5,377 nt of DNA, from assembly GCA_002421565.1 (NCBI GenBank), contig DIKC01000018.1, forward strand, positions 1 to 5,377. Reading direction: 5' to 3'. Every line of letters starts with the position of its first letter. Position 1 is the stretch's first letter. Below are positions 1 to 5,377 of the stretch, one piece after another. Made by a program: the position numbers and the translations under genes. Source of the DNA: Desulfobulbaceae bacterium UBA5628. Lineage in GTDB: Bacteria > Desulfobacterota > Desulfobulbia > Desulfobulbales > Desulfurivibrionaceae. A model generated the notes under the pieces. That model ran no database searches, was not told where the DNA came from, and saw only the letters and a list, made by a program, of their open reading frames with translations.

Positions 1-1199
1 CCGATGTCCCGGCGGCTGGGGCCGCGCATGAAGCGGACCTCGCCGACGCAATAGGGCGGGAAGTTGTAGTGAAGCATGAAGGGCTTGAAGGACATCCCCT
101 GGAGGGATTCGACCCGTTGCTCATCCTCGCCGCTGCCCAGGGTGGCGCTGACCATGACCTGGGTTTCGCCGCGGGTGAAGAGGGCCGAGCCGTGGGCCCG
201 GGGCAGGGCCGCCACTTCGCAACTGATCGGCCGCACCTGATCAAAGCTGCGATTGTCGATCCGCACCTGTTCCTTAACGATCCGTTCCCGCATCATCTTT
301 TTGTTGAGATCGTGGAGTAGTCCCTTGGCCGCCTTCAGTTCGTCCGGGAATTCGGCCGCCAGTCCTTCCAGTACCTTGGTCTGGAGGGCGTGGTAGCGAT
401 CGCTGCGCTCCTTTTTGTCGGCGGTGCTGATTACCTCTTTCATCCCCTCGCTGGCCAGTTCCGCCACCCGCTGCTTGAGCACTTCGTTGACCTTGGGGGG
501 CGCCACTTCCAGCTTGGGCCGGCCCACTGCCTGGCGCATTTCTTCCTGGAGGGCGATGATCGGCTGCATCGCCTCGTGGGCAAAGAAGATGCCCTGCATC
601 ACTTCCTCTTCCGAGAGGTTGTCCGAGCCGCCTTCCACCATTACCACCGCCTTGGCGCTACCGGCCACGATCAGGTTGAGGCGGGATTTGGTTTGTTCTT
701 CCCGGTTGGGGTTGAGGACATAGTTGCCGTCCACCATCGCCACCCGTACCCCGGCGATCGGCCCCAGGAAGGGGATGTGGGAGACGGTAAGGGCGGCGGA
801 AGCGCCGATCATCGCCAGCATGTCCGGATCGTTTTCCTGGTCGGCGGAAAGGACGGTGGCGATGACCTGGGTTTCATGCTGATAGCCGGGGGCAAAGAGC
901 GGCCGCAGGGGCCGGTCGATAAAGCGGCAGGAAAGGGTTTCCTTGTCGGTGGGGCGGCCGATTTCCCGCCGGAAAAAGCTGCCGGGAATCCGGCCCACCG
1001 CGTAGAAACGCTCCTGGTATTCCACGGTCAGGGGCAGGAAATCCACCTCCGCCTTGGCTTCCTTGGCGGCGGTGGCGGTCACCAGAACCACGGTCTCGCC
1101 GTAGGTGACCAGGGCCGAACCGCTGGCCTGCTTGGCCAATCGGCCGGTTTCAATGGTAAGGGTTCTACCGCCTAATTCAATACTTGCTTTCTTGAACAT
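1..1199 (-). CDS. pnp: Polyribonucleotide nucleotidyltransferase (PNPase), N-terminal 399 residues, runs off left edge
   Basis: PNPase degrades RNA 3' to 5' by phosphorolysis, releasing nucleoside diphosphates, and in many bacteria joins the degradosome. The frame opens at an ATG at 1199 and stays free of stops to the window edge, giving 399 of about 700 residues. Visible parts are the first RNase PH-like core with FFRRE (75-79) and IDRPLRPLF (94-102), the MIGASAAL stretch, the helical linker (about 230-310), and the start of the second RNase PH core with RAHGSALFTRGETQ and HYNFPPYCVGE. The last residues, PSRRDI, hold the arginine pair that matches the E. coli RR(E/D)IGHG phosphate-site motif. 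The catalytic aspartates and the KH and S1 domains lie outside the window. A good Shine-Dalgarno sequence fixes the start. It follows rpsO after 128 nt of structured leader. Identification is certain; only completeness is unknown. Confidence 0.97.
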   Translation of the reverse strand, partial: MFKKASIELGGRTLTIETGRLAKQASGSALVTYGETVVLVTATAAKEAKAEVDFLPLTVEYQERFYAVGRIPGSFFRREIGRPTDKETLSCRFIDRPLRPLFAPGYQHETQVIATVLSADQENDPDMLAMIGASAALTVSHIPFLGPIAGVRVAMVDGNYVLNPNREEQTKSRLNLIVAGSAKAVVMVEGGSDNLSEEEVMQGIFFAHEAMQPIIALQEEMRQAVGRPKLEVAPPKVNEVLKQRVAELASEGMKEVISTADKKERSDRYHALQTKVLEGLAAEFPDELKAAKGLLHDLNKKMMRERIVKEQVRIDNRSFDQVRPISCEVAALPRAHGSALFTRGETQVMVSATLGSGEDEQRVESLQGMSFKPFMLHYNFPPYCVGEVRFMRGPSRRDI

Positions 1200-1204
1200 A
1201 TCCT

Positions 1205-1210
1205 CTCCTT
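1205..1210 (-). promoter_or_regulatory. Ribosome binding site of pnp
   Basis: AAGGAG on the minus strand, 5 nt before the pnp ATG. It lies 9 nt past the last leader hairpin and is predicted unpaired, so pnp should start translation independently of rpsO. Confidence 0.8.
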
Positions 1211-1219
1211 GCTTGCTGT

Positions 1220-1243
1220 GCCGACGGACCCTTGCCCGCCGGC
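1220..1243 (-). promoter_or_regulatory. pnp leader hairpin 3 (next to the pnp RBS)
   Basis: On the minus strand GCCGGCGG (1243-1236) pairs with CCGTCGGC (1227-1220): eight pairs, one of them G-U, around an 8-nt loop. It has no U-tract, so it is not a terminator. A hairpin just upstream of the pnp ribosome binding site sits where RNase III/PNPase autoregulation acts in E. coli. That role here is inference; the pairing was read by eye and no free energy was computed. Confidence 0.45.
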
Positions 1244-1247
1244 CTTG

Positions 1248-1268
1248 CTTTTGGCCCGATACCAAAAG
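1248..1268 (-). promoter_or_regulatory. pnp leader hairpin 2 (CUUUUGG/CCAAAAG)
   Basis: On the minus strand CTTTTGG (1268-1262) pairs perfectly with CCAAAAG (1254-1248) around a 7-nt loop. The four Ts of the left arm are also the only T-run after the stronger hairpin at 1272-1298, so forming this stem would take up the U-run that a terminator needs. It could act as a read-through partner of hairpin 1 or simply extend a structured leader. The pairing is seen; the function is inferred. Confidence 0.4.
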
Positions 1269-1298
1269 ACGCGGCCCCTGTCGGTTGGACAGGGGCCG
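1264..1298 (-). terminator. Strong hairpin after rpsO: leaky terminator or processing site
   Basis: CGGCCCCTGTC (1298-1288) and GACAGGGGCCG (1282-1272) form a perfect, GC-rich 11-bp stem with a 5-nt loop, 29 nt past the rpsO stop. Downstream on the minus strand the sequence is CGTCTTTTGG, a T-run of only four that starts 4 nt after the stem. This makes it a weak or partial intrinsic terminator. E. coli has a leaky terminator at the same rpsO-pnp position, which supports attenuation between the two genes. A processing or mRNA-stabilising hairpin for the rpsO 3' end is equally possible. Confidence 0.5.
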
Positions 1299-1327
1299 GC
1301 GATGATACATGGCTGCCTGTTATGCGT

Positions 1328-1597
1328 TTATTTTCTGATTCCCAGTTTCTGGATGATTTCCCGGTAACGCTCGACGCTCTTGCCCTTGACGTAATCGAGC
1401 AGGCGGCGGCGCTGGCCGACCAGCTTCAAGAGGCCGCGCCGGGAGTGGTGATCTTTCTTGTGTTCCTTGAAATGTTCGGTGAGATAGGTGATCCGGGCGC
1501 TCAAGAGGGCGATCTGCACCTCCGAGGAACCGGTGTCGTTGGTGTGCTTGGCGTGTTCGCTGATGATTTTCTGCTTGTCTTCCGTTTGCATGGTCAC
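1328..1597 (-). CDS. rpsO: 30S ribosomal protein S15
   Basis: S15 binds the central domain of 16S rRNA early in 30S assembly and takes part in bridging to the 50S subunit. The protein carries the family signature NDTGSSEVQ (20-28), then [17 protein letters not shown] (41-57) with the RNA-contact residues H42, D49, H50 and S52, and [11 protein letters not shown] chose the GTG at 1597 over the ATG at 1591: it lies 8 nt from AAGGAG, against 14 nt for the ATG, and it gives exactly 89 residues in register with E. coli S15 (T22, G23). A longer frame from 1657 would add 20 unconserved residues and swallow the ribosome binding site. The gene has its own promoter candidate upstream and hairpins downstream before pnp. 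Confidence 0.96.
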   Translation of the reverse strand: MTMQTEDKQKIISEHAKHTNDTGSSEVQIALLSARITYLTEHFKEHKKDHHSRRGLLKLVGQRRRLLDYVKGKSVERYREIIQKLGIRK

Positions 1598-1665
1598 GAT
1601 CAAAACTCCTTGCCAAAATTGAGAATTCGGGAGATCGCCAGTCGGTTTTGCCGCCAACCGGCCAT
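1597..1665 (-). promoter_or_regulatory. rpsO 5' leader, candidate S15 autoregulatory structure
   Basis: The leader can form two adjacent foldings on the minus strand. One is a stem CGGTT (1660-1656) with AACCG (1647-1643), loop GGCGGCAA. The other pairs CGATCTCC (1637-1630) with GATCG (1601-1597) and GGA (1609-1607), leaving GUUUU bulged; this would cover part of the Shine-Dalgarno sequence and the first base of the GTG. S15 is known to repress its own mRNA through leader structures that differ widely between bacterial groups. The pairings are short and read by eye, so a regulatory role is a hypothesis. Confidence 0.3.
1606..1611 (-). promoter_or_regulatory. Ribosome binding site deciding the rpsO GTG start
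   Basis: AAGGAG on the minus strand with 8 nt to the GTG at 1597. The competing ATG at 1591 would be 14 nt away, too far for a normal start. Part of the site (GGA, 1609-1607) can pair with TCC (1632-1630) in the leader. Confidence 0.75.
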
Positions 1666-1685
1666 TCCTAGTTGAAGAACGTTTC

Positions 1686-1714
1686 TAAATAAATGAATTC
1701 GGCGCCAATGTCAA
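1686..1714 (-). promoter_or_regulatory. Sigma-70-type promoter candidate for rpsO
   Basis: A perfect -35 box TTGACA (1714-1709), a 17-nt spacer, then TATTTA (1691-1686) as a poor -10 box matching 3 of 6 positions. The surrounding ATTTATTTAG is the most AT-rich stretch in this GC-rich window. Transcription would start near 1679, about 80 nt before the rpsO GTG. The -35 box lies 3 nt past the truB stop. An rpsO promoter at this position is known in E. coli. The weak -10 is the main doubt. Confidence 0.5.
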
Positions 1715-1717
1715 CCG

Positions 1718-2509
1718 TTACCTTGCCGCGTCGGGGGCAGCGGCGGGGGCGCCTTCGCTGCTCTTGGTCAGGGCGGTGATCGCGGTCACCGGCAGGAGGG
1801 CGGCCGCCAGTTGTTCAGCGGGGATCGGCCGCTGGAAGAGGAGATTGCCGTCGATCGCGGTCTCCACCCGGAAGGGGCCGCTGGCCAGGCGGCGGAGGGC
1901 GACGAGATAGGCGCCGCAGCCCAACTCCCGGCCAAGGTCGTGGGCCAGGGTTCGGATATAGGTGCCCTTGCCGCAACGCACTCGCAGGGTGACGGTGAGG
2001 GCGGCCCGGTCAACGGCCTCGATGGTCAGTTGATGAATAATGATCCGGCGGGGCGGTTTGCTCACCGGTTGCCCTTGCCGGGCATAGGCATAGAGCGGTT
2101 TGCCCAGGTGCTTGACCGCCGAATAGGCCGGCGGCGTCTGCTCCTGTTCGCCCAAGAAGGCGGCAGCCACTTGCGGCAGGCGGTTGAGATGTTCTTCCGT
2201 GACCGGCCCTTCCGCGATGATTTTACCTTCGGGATCGTGGGTGTCGGTGGTGATCCCCAGGCGGAGCATGGCCTGGTATTCCTTGTCGCCTTCCATCAGT
2301 TGCGGCACCAGGCGGGTGGCCTCGCGGCCGACGCAGACGATCAGGAGGCCGGAGGCAAAGGGGTCGAGGGTGCCGGCGTGGCCGACCTTCTTGACCCCCA
2401 GGCCGCGACGCACCATCTGCACTATGCGAAAGGAGGTGGGGCCGACCGGTTTGTCGATCAGCAGTACTCCGGTCGGGGGGGGCGGCAGCGAATCGTCCGC
2501 GCCTTTCAC
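1718..2509 (-). CDS. truB: tRNA pseudouridine(55) synthase, short form without PUA-type C-terminal domain
   Basis: TruB isomerises U55 to pseudouridine in the T-loop of tRNAs. The 263-residue product shows the full catalytic core: VLLIDKPVGPTS (15-26), GHAGTLDPFASGLL (43-56) with catalytic Asp49, GDKEY with Tyr78, PPAYSAVK (126-133), and GTYIRT (182-187) with Arg186, matching E. coli D48, Y76 and R181. The core ends near residue 240 and is followed by an Ala/Pro-rich tail. The PUA-like domain of the 314-residue E. coli enzyme is absent, and the 120 nt before rpsO cannot encode it. The GTG start overlaps the upstream TGA stop as GTGA, with only a weak Shine-Dalgarno sequence, so translation is probably coupled to the upstream gene. 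Residues 9-12 are PPPP, encoded partly by a run of eight C. Confidence 0.96.
   Translation of the reverse strand: MKGADDSLPPPPTGVLLIDKPVGPTSFRIVQMVRRGLGVKKVGHAGTLDPFASGLLIVCVGREATRLVPQLMEGDKEYQAMLRLGITTDTHDPEGKIIAEGPVTEEHLNRLPQVAAAFLGEQEQTPPAYSAVKHLGKPLYAYARQGQPVSKPPRRIIIHQLTIEAVDRAALTVTLRVRCGKGTYIRTLAHDLGRELGCGAYLVALRRLASGPFRVETAIDGNLLFQRPIPAEQLAAALLPVTAITALTKSSEGAPAAAPDAAR
2475..2482 (-). repeat. Homopolymer of eight C (coding strand) near the truB start
   Basis: Eight consecutive G on the plus strand, C on the coding strand, fall in codons 10-12 of truB and form part of a PPPP motif. A one-base slip here would destroy the frame almost from the start codon. It is also a common spot for sequencing error, although the frame is intact as given. 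Confidence 0.6.
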
Positions 2510-3486
2510 CGGCCGCTCGTCAAGGGCAGCAGTTCCGCCAGCAGGCGGGGGGAGAGTTCGTCGATGGTGGTGTCCCGCATCTTGAAACCGGCCGCGTTGC
2601 GATGGCCGCCGCCCCCGAACCGGGCCGCCACCTTGGCCACGTCATAGGCAGTGCCTTTGGAGCGAAGACTGACGGTGACCATGCCCTTTTCCGCTTCCTT
2701 GAGAAAGGCCGCGATTTTGACGCTGTCCAGGGCCCGGGGATAGTTGATGAAGCCCTCGGTGTCGGCCGGGGCCGCGCCGGTGCGGGCAAAAAGCTCATTG
2801 GGAGCGATGATCATCGCGATTTTATGGTCGCCGTGGAGGGTCAGGGTTTCCAGCACCAGCTTGAGCAACTGGAGGCGGTTGAGGCTGAAATTATCAAAGA
2901 GTTTTCCGGCCACTTCGGCCGGTTTCACCCCGTAGGCGAGCAGTTCCCGCGCCACCCGGAAGGTGTCGGCCGAGGTGGAGGAGTATTTGAAAGAGCCGGT
3001 GTCGGCGACAATGGCGGCGTAGAGGCAGTAGGCGGCGGCCGGCGGAATTTCCGCCTCAAGCGCCATGGCCAGATCGTAAACCATTTCGCCGGTGGCGGCC
3101 CGGGTCGGATCGACCCAGCGCAGATCGCCGAAATCCTGATGGCCGGCATGGTGATCGAGCACCAGGAAGGGATGGATTCCGAGCAGGGCTTCGCGGGCCT
3201 CGCCCAGGCGGTAGGAGTCGCCGCAATCCAAGGCCACCGCGCAGTCAACGGTGGCAAGATCGGGCAGGCCGACGGTAAGCAGATCGCTGCCCGGCAGGAA
3301 GTCGTAAAGATGGGAGGCTTTTTCCTCACTGTAGAGAACCACTTCCTTGCCCATGCCGGCCAGAATCTTGCCCAGTCCCAGTTGGGAGCCAAGGGCGTCG
3401 GCGTCGGGATGGACATGGGTGAGGATCAGCACCCGGCGGGCGTTCTTGAGGGTGGCGGCGATCGCTTCAAGGGGATTGGGGGTCAT
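2506..3486 (-). CDS. nrnA: DHH/DHHA1 phosphoesterase, NrnA-type oligoribonuclease and pAp phosphatase
   Basis: NrnA-family enzymes hydrolyse short oligoribonucleotides and 3'-phosphoadenosine 5'-phosphate with Mn2+, recycling the end products of RNA decay and sulfur assimilation. The 326-residue protein has the N-terminal DHH domain with THVHPDADALGS (23-34; His24, Asp28, Asp30), ALDCGD (85-90; Asp87), the Asp-His-His triad (111-113) and ADTGSFKYS (161-169; Asp162). The C-terminal DHHA1 domain carries GGGGHRNAAGF (291-301), which binds substrate. I chose the ATG at 3486 because AAGGAGG lies 9 nt upstream; the frame extends to an ATG at 3561, but the added residues resemble no family sequence and lie inside rbfA. 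It overlaps rbfA by 20 bp and truB by 4 bp. The family is sure; the exact substrates are inferred from it, and the symbol is by homology. Confidence 0.9.
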   Translation of the reverse strand: MTPNPLEAIAATLKNARRVLILTHVHPDADALGSQLGLGKILAGMGKEVVLYSEEKASHLYDFLPGSDLLTVGLPDLATVDCAVALDCGDSYRLGEAREALLGIHPFLVLDHHAGHQDFGDLRWVDPTRAATGEMVYDLAMALEAEIPPAAAYCLYAAIVADTGSFKYSSTSADTFRVARELLAYGVKPAEVAGKLFDNFSLNRLQLLKLVLETLTLHGDHKIAMIIAPNELFARTGAAPADTEGFINYPRALDSVKIAAFLKEAEKGMVTVSLRSKGTAYDVAKVAARFGGGGHRNAAGFKMRDTTIDELSPRLLAELLPLTSGR

Positions 3487-3886
3487 CGTGGTGTTCCTCC
3501 TTGATTTCCTGGAAAACCCGTTCCAGGGCCTGTTGCTCGGCCAAGGAACGATCATGTTCAAAGATGATCGCCGGCACCACCCGCAGGGCGAGGGCGCGGG
3601 CCAGGTGGCTGCGGATAAACCCCCTGGCGCTTGCCAGCCCCTTGGCCGCGTCCTGGGCCGCCTCTTCGTTGAGTACCGAATAGTAGACCCGGGCCTGGCT
3701 GAGATCGTCGGTGACCGTGGTCTTGACCACCGTCACCCCCTTTACCCGGGGATCCTGAATCTCGGTGAGCAGCAGGGTCGCCACCTCGTGGCCGATGGCG
3801 TCGGCCACCCGCATCGGCCGCCGTTTGCGGGGGCGTTCCAGGATCCCGGGCAGGGGCGGACGTTTTGATCTGGCGGCGGCGCTCAT
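3467..3886 (-). CDS. rbfA: 30S ribosome-binding factor A
   Basis: RbfA is a small KH-like protein that binds free 30S subunits, helps mature the 5' end of 16S rRNA and is needed for growth in the cold. The 139-residue product matches the family across RVADAIGHEVATLLLTEIQDPRVKGVTVV (26-54), the TDDLSQARVYYSVL strand, SARGFIRSHLARALALRVVPAIIFEHDRSL (the KH helix-kink-helix core, with Ala-Arg-Gly at the kink), and an acidic tail. The first 24 residues are basic and Pro/Arg-rich and exceed the usual N-terminus. An internal ATG at residue 25 (3814) would give 115 residues but has no clear ribosome binding site; the site before the ATG at 3886 is also weak. The gene follows infB by 15 nt, with no room for the DUF503 (YlxP-like) gene found there in some related operons. 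Confidence 0.94.
   Translation of the reverse strand: MSAAARSKRPPLPGILERPRKRRPMRVADAIGHEVATLLLTEIQDPRVKGVTVVKTTVTDDLSQARVYYSVLNEEAAQDAAKGLASARGFIRSHLARALALRVVPAIIFEHDRSLAEQQALERVFQEIKEEHHDDPQSP
3496..3502 (-). promoter_or_regulatory. Ribosome binding site of the nrnA-like gene, inside the rbfA 3' end
   Basis: AAGGAGG on the minus strand, 9 nt before the ATG at 3486. It is the longest Shine-Dalgarno match noted at any start in the window, and it settles the start against the upstream ATG at 3561. It is embedded in rbfA codons for Gln-Glu-Ile-Lys-Glu-Glu. Confidence 0.8.
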
Positions 3887-3901
3887 GGTCTCGCCCGCGG
3901 C

Positions 3902-5377
3902 CTAGAGGACGGCCTTTACTTCTTTCATGACAAAGAATTCCAGGGTGTCCCCTTCCTTGATGTCATTGAAGTTGGCCAGCGAGAGGCCGCATTCGTAGCC
4001 GGTCTGCACTTCCTTGGCGTCATCCTTGAAGCGTTTGAGCGAACTCAGGCTGCCGGTGTGCGCCACCACTCCGTCGCGTACCACCCGAACCTTGGCGTTG
4101 CGTTCGGCCCGGCCGTTGGTAATGTAACAGCCGGCGATGGTGCCGATTTTGGAGATGTGGAAGACCTGCCGTACTTCGGCGCTGCCGATCAGCTCCTCGA
4201 CGAATTCCGAATCGAGCATTCCTTCCATTGCCTTCTTGATGTCTTCCAGGGCGTGGTAGATGACATCGTAGAAGCGCATGTCCACTTTTTCTTTTTTGGC
4301 CAGTTCCTGAATCCGGGCGTTGGGCCGGACATTGAAGCCGATGATCAGGGCTTCCGAGGCGGCGGCCAGAAGGACATCCGATTCGGTGACCGTGCCGGTG
4401 CCGGAGTTGAGAATCTTGACCTTGACCGCCTCGGTGGAAAGCTGTTCCAGGGCGTTGGCAAAGGCCTCCAGGGTGCCCTGGACATCGGCCCGCAGCGTTA
4501 CCCGCAACTCCTTGACATCGCCTTCCTGGAGTTTTTCAAAGAGATTCTCCAGGGAGATTTTGCTGTCCGAGGCCAGTTCCCGTTCCCGGATTTTGAGCTG
4601 CCGTTCGGCGCTGACGCTCTTGGCCATTTTTTCGTCGGTGACCACCACGAATTCGTCGCCGGCCTGGGGAACTCCGCTCAAACCCTGGATTTCCACCGGC
4701 ATGGCGGGGCCGGCCTCGCTGATATGTTCGCCCTTGTCGTTGAGCAACGAACGTACCTTGCCGTTGAACTGGCCGGCCACAAAGGCGTCGCCCACCCGCA
4801 GGGTTCCCTGCTGGACCAGAACCGTGGCCACCGGCCCGCGGCCCTTGTGGAGCTGGGCCTCGACCACATGGCCCTTGGCCCGCCGCTTGGGGTCGGCCTT
4901 CAGTTCCAGCACCTCGGCCTGGAGGAGGATGCTGTCCAGCAGTTCGCTGATCCCGGTCTGCTGCTTGGCCGAGGTTTCGCAGTAAATGGTGTCGCCGCCC
5001 CAATCCTCGGGGACCAGATTGAGGTCGGCCAGCTCCCGTTTGACCCGCATGGGATCGGCATTGGGCTTGTCGATTTTGTTGACGCAGACCAGGATCGGCA
5101 CCTGGGCGGCGCGGGCGTGGTTGATCGCCTCCCGGGTCTGGTCCATGACCCCGTCGTCGGCCGCCACCACCAGCACCACCAGGTCGGTGATCTGGGCGCC
5201 GCGGGAACGCATTTCGGTAAAGGCCTCATGGCCGGGGGTATCGAGAAAGACCACCTCGCCCTGGGGAGCGCGGACGTAATGGGCTCCGATATGCTGGGTG
5301 ATGCCGCCGGCCTCGCCGGCCGCCACGTCGGTTTTGCGGATGGCGTCGAGAATCGAGGTCTTGCCGTGATCGACATG
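3902..5377 (-). CDS. infB: Translation initiation factor IF-2, C-terminal 491 residues, 5' end outside window
   Basis: IF2 is the GTPase that places formylmethionyl-tRNA on the 30S subunit and promotes 50S joining. The window begins inside the P-loop (HVDHGKT, residues 1-7 of the visible part). It then shows switch I GGIT (24-27), G3 DTPGH (46-50) with the catalytic His, G4 NKID (100-103) and G5 SAK (135-137). These are followed by the beta-barrel domain II, the domain III region ([24 protein letters not shown]) and the C-terminal fMet-tRNA-binding barrel ([23 protein letters not shown], ending in [14 protein letters not shown]). The frame is open to the right edge; it has no true start in the window, and the GTG at 5326 is an internal Val codon. 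The N-terminal half, variable in this family, is missing. It is the first gene of the visible part of the operon; nusA would be expected upstream. Confidence 0.97.
   Translation of the reverse strand, partial: HVDHGKTSILDAIRKTDVAAGEAGGITQHIGAHYVRAPQGEVVFLDTPGHEAFTEMRSRGAQITDLVVLVVAADDGVMDQTREAINHARAAQVPILVCVNKIDKPNADPMRVKRELADLNLVPEDWGGDTIYCETSAKQQTGISELLDSILLQAEVLELKADPKRRAKGHVVEAQLHKGRGPVATVLVQQGTLRVGDAFVAGQFNGKVRSLLNDKGEHISEAGPAMPVEIQGLSGVPQAGDEFVVVTDEKMAKSVSAERQLKIRERELASDSKISLENLFEKLQEGDVKELRVTLRADVQGTLEAFANALEQLSTEAVKVKILNSGTGTVTESDVLLAAASEALIIGFNVRPNARIQELAKKEKVDMRFYDVIYHALEDIKKAMEGMLDSEFVEELIGSAEVRQVFHISKIGTIAGCYITNGRAERNAKVRVVRDGVVAHTGSLSSLKRFKDDAKEVQTGYECGLSLANFNDIKEGDTLEFFVMKEVKAVL

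Noticed and set aside
390..1175. Plus-strand open frame of 261 codons opposite pnp
   Set aside because: It is in exact codon register with pnp on the other strand. In that register stops arise only opposite Leu TTA/CTA and Ser TCA codons, which are rare in GC-rich genes, so it stays open by composition. The product is His/Gly-rich with no family likeness.
1598..1657. 20-residue N-terminal extension of S15 from an ATG at 1657
   Set aside because: It would consume the ribosome binding site and add residues absent from S15; the GTG at 1597 gives the standard 89 residues.
1811..2647. Plus-strand open frame of 278 codons opposite truB and the end of the nrnA-like gene
   Set aside because: Same codon-register mirror effect over truB, with no recognisable domain or ribosome binding site; truB motifs on the minus strand are unambiguous.
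2602..3504. Plus-strand open frame of 300 codons opposite the nrnA-like gene
   Set aside because: Exact codon-register mirror of a gene with complete DHH and DHHA1 motifs; the antisense product is Gly/His/Gln-rich and unlike any family I know.
3487..3561. 25-residue N-terminal extension of the nrnA-like protein from the ATG at 3561
   Set aside because: It lies wholly within rbfA, resembles no family sequence, and the strong AAGGAGG at 3496-3502 points to the ATG at 3486.
5324..5326. GTG at 5326 as an infB start
   Set aside because: It is an internal Val codon downstream of the P-loop HVDHGKT, which is read in the same frame to the window edge; IF2 cannot start after its P-loop.
1..5377. Mobile elements, CRISPR arrays, tRNA or rRNA genes, or a novel system
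   Set aside because: Nearly every base belongs to six intact housekeeping genes or two short gaps of 120 and 128 nt. No direct or terminal inverted repeats, spacer arrays or tRNA-like folds were seen by eye.

Overview
The window is a stretch of a conserved bacterial translation and RNA-metabolism cluster, read entirely from the minus strand. In transcription order, from high to low coordinates, it holds infB (3' part), rbfA, an nrnA-type DHH phosphoesterase gene, truB, rpsO and pnp (5' part). All six are recognised from family motifs in their translations, and every visible reading frame is intact. High GC, the infB-rbfA-DHH-truB-rpsO-pnp order and the protein sequences suggest a delta-proteobacterial (Desulfobacterota-type) organism, perhaps near the Desulfobulbales. 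That placement is inference from memory of gene order, not a search result.

Layout: infB (3902-5377) starts outside the window and enters inside its P-loop. After 15 nt comes rbfA (3467-3886). Its 3' end overlaps the nrnA-like gene (2506-3486) by 20 bp, and that gene overlaps truB (1718-2509) by 4 bp (GTGA). These genes look translationally coupled. A 120-nt gap follows, with a promoter candidate (perfect TTGACA) just 3 nt past the truB stop and a possibly structured leader, then rpsO (1328-1597, GTG start). A 128-nt gap with three tandem RNA hairpins separates rpsO from pnp (1-1199), which runs off the left edge.

How the genes work together: IF2 brings initiator tRNA to the ribosome, RbfA matures the 30S subunit, S15 nucleates its platform, TruB makes Psi55 in tRNA, and NrnA and PNPase degrade RNA (oligonucleotides and longer RNA respectively). 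The two non-coding gaps flank rpsO, at the positions where E. coli carries the rpsO promoter with S15 autoregulation, and the terminator plus RNase III/PNPase control of pnp. The candidate signals here fit that scheme but differ in sequence.

I found no mobile element, CRISPR, tRNA or novel system. The points most worth checking are the two intergenic RNA regions, the TruB that lacks a C-terminal PUA-type domain, and a C8/PPPP tract at the start of truB.
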